From: Spirochaetia bacterium
Lineage (GTDB): Bacteria; Spirochaetota; Leptospiria; Turneriellales; JAOUFE01
DNA length: 58,140 bases
Reading direction: 5' to 3'
NCBI GenBank assembly: GCA_029857955.1
Contig: JAOUFY010000002.1
Coordinates: forward strand, 1 to 58,140
Below, in pieces: positions 52,382 to 58,140 of this stretch; within the stretch, counting starts at the first letter, position 1; each line of letters opens with the position of its first letter. The notes beneath the pieces were generated by a model. It did not search any database. It had not been told where the DNA came from and saw nothing but the letters and a program-made list of their open reading frames with translations. The position numbers and the translations under genes were made by a program.

Positions 52382-53356
52382 ATGAAAAAAAGTGCAAAAT
52401 TGTTTTCGATTTTGTTTATCGCATTTTCAACACTGGTTGTTGTAAATTGCAAAGATAAATCGAAAAATGCATCAGAGATACATGGTACCATTACATTTAT
52501 TCGAGGTAGTGTTTTACTAAACCAAACACCTGTCCAAATAGGTGCAAAAGTTAGTATGAGCGATAGCATTGAAGTTAAAGATAAATCAACAGCTGTAGTT
52601 CAGTTTTCTACAAATGCTATGATTACGATTGAAAGTAATTCCAGCCTTGTTATAAAAAGTTTATTGCAAGGTAAAGATGGCGTTCCAACAATTGCAATGG
52701 ATCAAAGCCGTGGTTCAACTTTTAATAAGATTGTACCCGGTAAAGCCAACTACTCTGTAAATACACCAACTATTACAGCGGGTGTGCGTGGTACTTCATT
52801 TCGTGTAACATCTGGAACTGACACACATATTGAACTTTACACTGGTAAAGTTGCTTTAATTAAAGATGATGCAACAGTTAAAGATGGAGATGCCGCGAAA
52901 GGAAAAACTGAAGAGCTAATTTTGGAAGCTGGTCAAAAAGTTACAGTTACTGAAACAGAAATTCAAGCTCCAGTTAAAATGTCTGCGACAGAGTTAAAAG
53001 ATCTGGAAAGAATGAATGATATAGCAATGCTTCCTGAAAAGAAACTTAATAAAGTTGAAAAAATTGAAACAGTTTCTGTTGGAGAAGCTAAAAAAATAGA
53101 AGAAGAAATGGCTATTGAAGTAGTTCCTGAGGAGTCTCAAAGAATTATCGTTAAAATGGAAGTATTATCTGCACCTGAAGTAACATTAGATGATATTAAA
53201 AAGCAATACGGCTCATTAAGTAAAGTAACCACAAAAAATGGTAAATCATATACTGGTGCTTTTAAACAAGTCGGTGGAAAATTTGAAATTATCACAGTTA
53301 CAGGTAAAGAAGTTATAACCGCAACGGATATAGCTAAAGTACAGCCATTAGAATAA
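52382..53356 (+). CDS. FecR-domain lipoprotein
   Basis: Secreted, lipid-anchored protein of 324 residues. The signal peptide ends in a loose spirochaete-type lipobox VVVNC with the lipidated Cys at 23. A FecR/DUF4384-like beta domain spans about 37-180 (GTITFIRGSVLLNQTP, QIGAKVSMSDSIEV, TPTITAGVRGTSFRV), and a charged C-terminal part spans about 190-324. FecR domains usually sense envelope signals, but no FecI-type sigma factor or TonB receptor is nearby. Free-standing FecR lipoproteins are common in Leptospira. The start is fixed by AGGAG upstream of the ATG. It follows the sigma-54 activator by 107 bp and ends in a strong hairpin. Confidence 0.85.
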   Translation: MKKSAKLFSILFIAFSTLVVVNCKDKSKNASEIHGTITFIRGSVLLNQTPVQIGAKVSMSDSIEVKDKSTAVVQFSTNAMITIESNSSLVIKSLLQGKDGVPTIAMDQSRGSTFNKIVPGKANYSVNTPTITAGVRGTSFRVTSGTDTHIELYTGKVALIKDDATVKDGDAAKGKTEELILEAGQKVTVTETEIQAPVKMSATELKDLERMNDIAMLPEKKLNKVEKIETVSVGEAKKIEEEMAIEVVPEESQRIIVKMEVLSAPEVTLDDIKKQYGSLSKVTTKNGKSYTGAFKQVGGKFEIITVTGKEVITATDIAKVQPLE

Positions 53357-53373
53357 TCACTGTCAATTTAATA

Positions 53374-53402
53374 AGTCAAGGGTATTATTTATACCCTTGA
53401 CT
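53374..53402 (+). terminator. Strong hairpin after the FecR gene
   Basis: AGTCAAGGGTAT (53374-53385) and ATACCCTTGACT (53391-53402) make a perfect 12-bp stem with a five-base loop, extended imperfectly by ATA/TAT. No T-run follows on the plus strand, so it is a terminator or 3' stabiliser by position. Confidence 0.65.
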
Positions 53403-53540
53403 CACTTATCAAAAAGTACATAAAAATTAACAATAAAATTAAATGTGATTTGGTAGCGAATTTAAATTACTAGCCAATACATATTGAGTAAAAAAATAGG
53501 CATAAATAATTTTGAGTTTATATTAAAAAAAGGAGAATTT

Positions 53541-53759
53541 ATGAGTAAAATAGTTTATGTCAATAAAGATGATTGTACAAGTTGTGCACTTTGTACAGAT
53601 GATTTACCTCAATACTTTAAAATGGATGATGATGATCTGGCTGAAGCCTACAACAAAGATAATAGCGCTCATGAAGCAAATGTTCCTGATGCAGATATTG
53701 ATAAAATTCAGGAAATGATTGATGATTGTCCTGGTGAATGTATCCACTGGAAAGCTTAA
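53541..53759 (+). CDS. Single-cluster ferredoxin, copy 1
   Basis: Small acidic [4Fe-4S] ferredoxin of 72 residues. Cluster ligands are the C-x2-C-x2-C of DDCTSCALCTDDLPQYF and the Cys of DDCPGECIHW; the second Cys of CPGEC is an extra, semi-conserved residue. The MDDDDLAE segment marks this ferredoxin group. The frame is open upstream to 53484, but AAGGAG precedes the ATG at 53541, which begins the standard MSKIVYVNKDDC. A near-duplicate follows 36 bp downstream. Electron partner unknown; the gene context (cNMP-binding protein, radical SAM 3.5 kb away) is only suggestive. Confidence 0.9.
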   Translation: MSKIVYVNKDDCTSCALCTDDLPQYFKMDDDDLAEAYNKDNSAHEANVPDADIDKIQEMIDDCPGECIHWKA

Positions 53760-53795
53760 TTTTTAAGCAGTAATTTTTATATTTAGGAGTTTATA

Positions 53796-54011
53796 ATGAG
53801 CAAAAATGTTTTTGTGAATAAAGATGAGTGTACAAGTTGTGCTTTATGCACAGATGGCTTACCACAATATTTCAGAATGGATGACGATGATCTTGCGGAA
53901 ACTCATAATGACGGAGAAAATGTAGGAAATGCGATTGTACCTGATAACGATACAGCAAAAGTTCAGGAAATGATTGATGATTGTCCAGCGGAATGTATCC
54001 ATTGGAAATAA
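53796..54011 (+). CDS. Single-cluster ferredoxin, copy 2
   Basis: Tandem paralogue of the preceding ferredoxin, 71 residues, with the same CTSCALCTD-x-LPQYF, MDDDDLAE and IDDCP-x-ECIHW motifs. Differences cluster in the middle loop (HNDGENVGNA against YNKDNSAHEA). It has its own AGGAG-type ribosome binding site. Retention of two copies suggests dose or partner specialisation. It converges on the cNMP-binding gene with eight bases between stops. Confidence 0.9.
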   Translation: MSKNVFVNKDECTSCALCTDGLPQYFRMDDDDLAETHNDGENVGNAIVPDNDTAKVQEMIDDCPAECIHWK

Positions 54012-54019
54012 AGTAAAAT

Positions 54020-54661
54020 TCAAATTATATTAAAATATTTAAATACCTTGGGTGAGAATGAAATATAAACCTTACCCTGGGTATCTTTCCTAAGTAATAA
54101 CATTCCTTTTTCTTTTAATTTAAAAAGCCTATGATTTGCGTCTGATTCATTAATTGATTCATTTACTTTTAAATATTGAATGAATTCAATATAGGGAAGT
54201 AATAAAAATTCGTGGCTTTTATCTTTTTGGCCGGCAACTTTCCAAAATGAATTTAACGATTGAAGCATCTTAATGTCAGGGCTTATAGCAACCAGTTCAG
54301 AAATTTGATCATCTGCATTTTTTAATCGTTCACAAAGTTTTGTTATCATTTTTTTTGCAAAAGGCAGATTGCTTGATAACATAAAATCAAAAGATGTTTT
54401 ATCAATCCGCAGTATAATCGATTCTGTTATGGTAATAGCCGTTGCTGACCTATTTTCAGATGTAAATAATGACATTTCTCCTAAAAAGTCGCCATTTTTT
54501 AAAATTGCTAATATATGTTGTGTATTTTTTTGAGATTTTTTTGATATAATTACTTCACCTGATTGTATGATGAACATATCATTTCCCGGTTCACCTTCGC
54601 GAAATATTACCGTATTTTCAGGAAATTTTTGACCAAATTTTTCAACTAAATCAATAGGCAT
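54020..54661 (-). CDS. Cyclic-nucleotide-binding-domain protein
   Basis: A 213-residue protein with an N-terminal cNMP-binding beta barrel (FPENTVIFREGEPGNDMFII, then GDFLGEMSLF...RSATAI). The phosphate-binding cassette keeps the G-E and R-S-A-T-A residues that contact cyclic nucleotide. The C-terminal 80 residues are helical with SINESDANHRLFKLKEKGM, possibly a divergent winged helix, but no clear Crp recognition helix. The ATG at 54661, directly after the HIT stop and behind AGG, is preferred to the ATG at 54679, which would overlap HIT by 16 bp. Many spirochaetes carry such proteins; the effector role is unassigned. Confidence 0.8.
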   Translation of the reverse strand: MPIDLVEKFGQKFPENTVIFREGEPGNDMFIIQSGEVIISKKSQKNTQHILAILKNGDFLGEMSLFTSENRSATAITITESIILRIDKTSFDFMLSSNLPFAKKMITKLCERLKNADDQISELVAISPDIKMLQSLNSFWKVAGQKDKSHEFLLLPYIEFIQYLKVNESINESDANHRLFKLKEKGMLLLRKDTQGKVYISFSPKVFKYFNII

Positions 54662-54663
54662 TT

Positions 54664-55002
54664 TTAACCTGGCGGCCAACCCAATGGTCTCTTGGCAAGT
54701 ATGTGTAGGTGTAAATGTGATACAGTTTGTCCTCCATCATCGCCGGTATTTACAATCACACGGTAACCTTTTTTTTCAAGACCAAGCTCTTTAACAATTG
54801 TTTTTACTCCATTCATGAGTTTTACAATGATCAAATCATCATTAACTGAATGTAAATTATCATAATGAGTTTTTGGAATAATTAATAAATGAACTGGAGC
54901 TTTTGGATTTATATCCTGAAAGCACATCCAATCGGTTTCATCTTTAACAATATCTGCATTAATTTCTTTTTTAATAATTTTACAGAATATACAATCATTC
55001 AT
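54664..55002 (-). CDS. HIT-family (HINT-like) nucleotide hydrolase
   Basis: Histidine-triad protein of 112 residues, probably hydrolysing purine nucleoside phosphoramidates. It begins CIFCKIIKKEI with a C-x2-C zinc motif, contains the DINPKAPVHLLIIPK strand and ends with the catalytic H-x-H-x-H motif SHLHLHILAKRPLGWPPG, the HINT hallmark. It forms a leftward group with the LapA-like and zinc-ribbon genes upstream and the cNMP-binding gene three bases downstream. Confidence 0.93.
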   Translation of the reverse strand: MNDCIFCKIIKKEINADIVKDETDWMCFQDINPKAPVHLLIIPKTHYDNLHSVNDDLIIVKLMNGVKTIVKELGLEKKGYRVIVNTGDDGGQTVSHLHLHILAKRPLGWPPG

Positions 55003-55058
55003 GTTATAAAATGGGTCCTTTAATTTTGTATTTTAATTACAATTTCAATACAAGATAA

Positions 55059-55277
55059 TTAATCTTTTATTTTTATTTTCTTAATTTTTTTTACGATACT
55101 TGATACATATACAGTCATTAGACTACCAAACAAAGCTGCTATAAATATAATTATTGATAGTTGACTTTTATTTTGAAATATAATTAAATTAACATCTACC
55201 AAATTACCATTTGATAATAACAATACAATAAAAAAAAATATTATTATCATTAATAATGAAAAACGTAAAGATAACAT
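55059..55277 (-). CDS. LapA/DUF1049-like small membrane protein
   Basis: A 72-residue protein with two transmembrane helices (about 6-24 and 41-60) separated by NGNLVDVNLIIFQNKSQLS and ending in a Lys-rich cytoplasmic tail. The order helix, short V-x-V-x-x loop, helix, basic tail is that of LapA (LPS-assembly protein A / DUF1049), which acts in regulation of LPS synthesis in E. coli. It abuts the zinc-ribbon gene without a gap. Similarity is by pattern, so family assignment is moderate. Confidence 0.65.
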   Translation of the reverse strand: MLSLRFSLLMIIIFFFIVLLLSNGNLVDVNLIIFQNKSQLSIIIFIAALFGSLMTVYVSSIVKKIKKIKIKD

Positions 55278-55502
55278 TTAAATTTGAGTCGTATTAGCTG
55301 AACCACACATGGGACAAAATTGAACTTCTTCTGATTCTTCCTCTGTTTCAAATGATATTTCCCATCGATAATCACAATCTTCACACGCAAAACTCATTGT
55401 AAATTCTTCAATTAACTCTTCCTCTTCCTCTTCAACTGCAAACTCGTCTTCTAATTCCTCATTATCTGCTTGCATTTTGTAATTATAAGAACTATTTTCC
55501 AT
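55278..55502 (-). CDS. Small acidic zinc-ribbon protein
   Basis: A 74-residue protein. The first 35 residues are extremely acidic (EEEEEELIEEF). The C-terminal half has a zinc ribbon, CEDCDYRWEI...CPMCGSAN (C-x2-C, 22 residues, C-x2-C). I know no assigned function; such proteins can bridge RNA polymerase, ribosome or nucleic acids. It starts the leftward group zinc ribbon, LapA-like, HIT, cNMP-binding, and the next gene begins at its stop. Real coding is supported by motif and tight packing. Confidence 0.7.
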   Translation of the reverse strand: MENSSYNYKMQADNEELEDEFAVEEEEEELIEEFTMSFACEDCDYRWEISFETEEESEEVQFCPMCGSANTTQI

Positions 55503-55711
55503 TAAATTCTCTCCCTGCTTGAAAAACCAGACGCAACCATTGAGTTATATCGTCTACTCTGTATTTAATATTTTACTATATTTAATTTAGTTAAAACTCT
55601 ACAATAATCAATTATATAATGCAATTCTAATAAATAAAATCAGTTATTTTATCGCTAATATATTATTATTTATTTATATTTACAAAAACAAAATGAATAA
55701 AATTTATACAT

Positions 55712-55739
55712 ATTCAATGTAATTGTAGAGACATTGAAT
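55712..55739. promoter_or_regulatory. Inverted repeat abutting the sigma-54 promoter
   Basis: ATTCAATGT (55712-55720) and its exact complement ACATTGAAT (55731-55739) are separated by ten bases, a 19-bp half-site spacing. The right half touches the -24 element, so a bound protein would probably block or modulate holoenzyme binding. Confidence 0.55.
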
Positions 55740-55754
55740 GGCATAAGTTTTGCA
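55739..55754 (+). promoter_or_regulatory. Sigma-54 promoter of the beta-barrel gene
   Basis: TGGCATAAGTTTTGCA matches the RpoN consensus with GG and GC separated by exactly ten bases. It shares TGGCATAA with the glnN promoter at 32829. Predicted start near 55765, leaving about 90 nt of leader. A TATAAT at 55755-55760 lies beside it, so a sigma-70 start is an alternative, but the best -35 (TTGAAT) is only 15 bp away. Confidence 0.68.
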
Positions 55755-55854
55755 TATAATAAATTGATTACAATATCTAATAGATTTATTATTCGTAAAG
55801 ATATGATAATCTAAAAAATATTTGTTTTTTAAAGATTAAAAAAAAGGAAAAAAT

Positions 55855-56679
55855 ATGAAAAAAAGATTTTTAGTGATTTTTACTACATCGTTGTTAACAT
55901 GGGTAAACATTTATGCAGCTGATGATAAAGAAAATAAAACTGTAGAAGAAAAAAAAATTAGTTATAGTGCTGCGCTTGATGCTGGTTCCACATATTTGTG
56001 GAGAGGATTTGATGCCTACGCAGGTAAACTTGTTGCCGGTAATACTCCTGGTAATGTTTTTAACTTTGCTCCAGGGTTATTTCCGTCATTTACTGTTAAT
56101 TCAACAAATGGATTATCTTTTAATATCTGGGGTGCAAGATCAGTAATCGCTAGATCATTGAAAGATGGTGACCTTGGTTCTATTGACGAAATAGACTTTA
56201 CTGGTACATATACGGTAGAAGATAAAAGCGGAACTTTTGCTTCATCTATTATTGGATACGTGTTTCCAACGGCTAGCTATGCAAGTTGTACAACTGCAAC
56301 ACTTCCCAGCTATGGCGAACTCGTATTTAGTTATACAGCACCTATAATATTAAGTCCGTTTGTTTCAATAGCTGCCTCTTTAGGTCCATCTGGTGGTGAG
56401 TATGAATATGCATCGCTAGGAATATCTCATGTGTTTGAAATGGGAGTCATTAAGCTAGGTCCTAAATTATTGATGGGATACTGGTATATGAATAATAGTA
56501 CCTCAAACAATAAACTACATATAGATTTAAATGTTCCGGTTATTGTTCAAATAACTGAGGCTTTTGAATTTCATGCTGGTTTAATTGGTTCTTATCGAGC
56601 TATAGGTTTTGTTGATAATGTTAATAAATACTCACCATTCGTATTGGTAGCATCGTTAGGAACATCCTATAGTTTTTAA
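55855..56679 (+). CDS. Putative outer-membrane beta-barrel protein (TorF-like)
   Basis: Secreted protein of 274 residues. The signal peptide (about 1-21, ending NIYA) is followed by a short acidic linker and alternating beta strands. SAALDAGSTYLWRGFDAY near residues 37-54 resembles the start of TorF-type putative porins, and the chain ends LGTSYSF with the terminal Phe typical of outer-membrane barrels. The roughly 230-residue barrel would suit about 12 strands. The start is fixed by AAGGAA upstream. It is monocistronic, with a nested terminator, and preceded by a sigma-54 promoter, so it may be a regulated channel for a nitrogen source or other nutrient. Function beyond barrel is inference. 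Confidence 0.75.
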   Translation: MKKRFLVIFTTSLLTWVNIYAADDKENKTVEEKKISYSAALDAGSTYLWRGFDAYAGKLVAGNTPGNVFNFAPGLFPSFTVNSTNGLSFNIWGARSVIARSLKDGDLGSIDEIDFTGTYTVEDKSGTFASSIIGYVFPTASYASCTTATLPSYGELVFSYTAPIILSPFVSIAASLGPSGGEYEYASLGISHVFEMGVIKLGPKLLMGYWYMNNSTSNNKLHIDLNVPVIVQITEAFEFHAGLIGSYRAIGFVDNVNKYSPFVLVASLGTSYSF

Positions 56680-56701
56680 GGTTTTTAGATTATTATCTAA
56701 A

Positions 56702-56765
56702 AAAGTATAAATCAATTTATCTAATTGTTAAAACGGTCTTTGGAAGAAGGCCGTTTTATACTTTA
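56702..56765 (+). terminator. Nested hairpin terminator after the beta-barrel gene
   Basis: Inner stem AAAACGG (56730-56736) with CCGTTTT (56751-56757) around a paired TCTT/AGAA core, followed by TATACTTT. Outer arms AAAGTATAA (56702-56710) and TTATACTTT (56757-56765) can pair as an alternative structure. Typical rho-independent layout. Confidence 0.75.
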
Positions 56766-56827
56766 TGTTAAAATGTTATTATTAATTTTATTGTAATAAA
56801 AATTTATTGATTAAATATTAAATATAC

Positions 56828-58140
56828 TTATTTATTAAATTCTGAATACTTCTTTAGTTTTTTGACAAGCACATTCCAAAAAATTATTTTTTCTCGTTTC
56901 ATTATATTTAAATTTTTAGATTCAACCACATCACCACTTTTTCTTCTCATTTCCGATCTTAAATATTTGATATAATATTTTTTACCGATACGATCCATGA
57001 ACCTGACTTCATTTAAAAAATCATTATCTTCAGAATATTTTCTGCTTGTTAATATATTATAAAAATTTTTCAATTTTTCATTTTTAACTGTTGTATATTG
57101 TGTTTTAAATAAAACGTTAGATAATTTTTCAATACTGGTTTTTGATATATTTTTATCTGGAATAGATATTTTTTGAGTTCCCATGATCTTGGCTCCGTCA
57201 AAACTGGCATTCATAACCTTCATGGGGACAGTCGCTATACTTTCTTCAAACCATTTTCTATAAATGGAAAAAATGTAATCTTCAGGTAAAGGTCTTCCCT
57301 GAATAGATTTACTCCATACAATATGTCTTTTTTTTAAAACTTTATTATTGATGTTTTCTACACTTTCAAGTCTGTTTATATTTTTTGATAACCAAATGTC
57401 AGTATGATGCGTTCCAACCGAGTGAATCTCTCTGTTTGTAAATGCAAGATCTTGTCCGATTAATGTAATGGATTTAAAATTCATATTTCTTAAAAGATCA
57501 AACAAGCTTGTAGCGACAGAACCACCTGATTGTAAATCACCACAGGGTTGTGTGAAAAATTCTTCTTCAATATAATCACAACCTGGTGTAACATCTCTTT
57601 GAGTATCTGTATAATGAGCAGTGATTCCCATAACAATATTGCCTTTCCAATTTCTAACGACCATTGGATTGCTTACAAGATCTGCGCATAAAACTGGAAA
57701 TTTTCCAACCTCTCCTTCCGGTAAACCCTGGAAATGTTTATATGTAAAAATTTGAGAATCAAGTGTATAAATTAAATGAGGTTTAATTCCTGATCGGTAT
57801 AGAACTCTATATGCAGAATCGACACATGCGATGAAGTACCGATTCTGATTATTTTTTATCCAGGGTAATGATTGCCTTAAGCTTGGTCCGCTAGATACCA
57901 ACAGAGCATTTTCACCAGTTGATTGATTAAATAATGCATTTACAGGGATGGCGTTTTTATATGTGTTTAAATTAACTAATCCATTTAATATCCATTTTGC
58001 TTCAAATTCAAGTCTAGTTAATAAATCTGACAATCTTATTGAAAATAAGCTTTTAAATTTATCTTCCATTTGATTATAAAATTCACTAGAAAGTTGGTAA
58101 CTTCTTGAATGTACAAGTATTCTGTAACCGAGCATACTTT
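56828..58140 (-). CDS. DUF115 / MptE-like protein (5' end outside window)
   Basis: At least 435 residues of a DUF115 protein, the group that includes motility-associated factor Maf and the 6-hydroxymethylpterin diphosphokinase MptE. Core motifs are LLVSSGPSLRQSLPWI, FIACVDSAYRVL, HLIYTLDSQ, CGDLQSGGSVATSLFDLL and ITLIGQDLAFTNREIHSVG. Maf relatives transfer nonulosonic acids to flagellin, so a glycosyltransferase-like role is possible. An ATG exists at 58135, but the frame remains open to the window edge and relatives carry a longer N-terminal domain, so the gene probably continues beyond 58140. No flagellar gene is adjacent. Confidence 0.8.
   Translation of the reverse strand, partial: SMLGYRILVHSRSYQLSSEFYNQMEDKFKSLFSIRLSDLLTRLEFEAKWILNGLVNLNTYKNAIPVNALFNQSTGENALLVSSGPSLRQSLPWIKNNQNRYFIACVDSAYRVLYRSGIKPHLIYTLDSQIFTYKHFQGLPEGEVGKFPVLCADLVSNPMVVRNWKGNIVMGITAHYTDTQRDVTPGCDYIEEEFFTQPCGDLQSGGSVATSLFDLLRNMNFKSITLIGQDLAFTNREIHSVGTHHTDIWLSKNINRLESVENINNKVLKKRHIVWSKSIQGRPLPEDYIFSIYRKWFEESIATVPMKVMNASFDGAKIMGTQKISIPDKNISKTSIEKLSNVLFKTQYTTVKNEKLKNFYNILTSRKYSEDNDFLNEVRFMDRIGKKYYIKYLRSEMRRKSGDVVESKNLNIMKREKIIFWNVLVKKLKKYSEFNK

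Larger units (their letters stand above)
55503..55854. promoter_or_regulatory. Regulatory gap upstream of the beta-barrel gene
   Basis: This 352-bp divergent AT-rich gap holds a sigma-54 promoter and an inverted repeat, listed separately. It also contains CTCTACAAT (55597-55605), the complement of ATTGTAGAG (55722-55730), a possible distal activator site. No gene is seen. Confidence 0.5.

Overview
This 58 kb window is AT-rich chromosomal DNA from a bacterium with two membranes, as shown by an LptD-like outer-membrane protein, a putative outer-membrane beta-barrel, a FecR-domain lipoprotein with a loose spirochaete-type lipobox, and MurG. The best lineage hint is the haem locus: hemA, a hemC-hemD fusion, hemL, a histidine kinase, an OmpR-type regulator and hemE, preceded by a TGACA-N6-TGACA repeat. 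This is the arrangement and regulator site I associate with HemK/HemR of Leptospira. The DUF115 protein, FapA/DUF342 protein and FecR lipoprotein also fit a low-GC relative of the Leptospirales. That assignment is inference. Most genes look like chromosomal housekeeping; I see no prophage, insertion sequence, CRISPR array or rRNA.

Layout. 0.2-10.6 kb: alpha-glucan (glycogen) block with a GH57 amylase-like enzyme, a glycogen-synthase-like glycosyltransferase, a second GH57/DUF3536 enzyme, 4-alpha-glucanotransferase (MalQ) and a short-type glucan phosphorylase. 10.7-18.2 kb: haem operon with its own two-component system. 18.2-29.5 kb: metG, a TPR protein, DUF342/FapA, LptD-like, nadC, ttcA-like, an M24 aminopeptidase, and a receiver-ATPase signalling protein. 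29.5-38.1 kb: a degenerate tyrosine-recombinase-like protein flanked by inverted repeats, type III glutamine synthetase, an MFS transporter, a large unknown membrane-anchored protein, an MBL-fold hydrolase and a thioredoxin-TPR protein. 38.1-47.9 kb: one long leftward run with a ferritin-like di-iron protein, bioA, bioD, bioF, ysxC, gcvPA, gcvH, murG, an HD-domain CCA-enzyme relative and a methyltransferase. 48.0-58.1 kb: DUF2905, two tRNA-Met genes, a radical SAM protein, a sigma-54 activator, the FecR lipoprotein, tandem ferredoxins, a cNMP-binding protein, HIT, LapA-like and zinc-ribbon genes, a beta-barrel protein and a DUF115 protein that runs off the end.

Links between genes. Two sequences match the sigma-54 (RpoN) -24/-12 consensus with exact GG-N10-GC spacing. 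One is about 110 bp upstream of glutamine synthetase III, the other about 100 bp upstream of the beta-barrel gene, and both begin TGGCATAA. The same window encodes an orphan GAF-GAF-AAA+-Fis sigma-54 activator, so a small nitrogen or metabolite regulon is a reasonable hypothesis. The haem operon appears self-regulated through the TGACA-N6-TGACA box and its internal kinase/regulator pair. A carboxylate di-iron ferritin-like protein is the last gene of the biotin run, an association I do not recognise and the best candidate here for undescribed enzymology.
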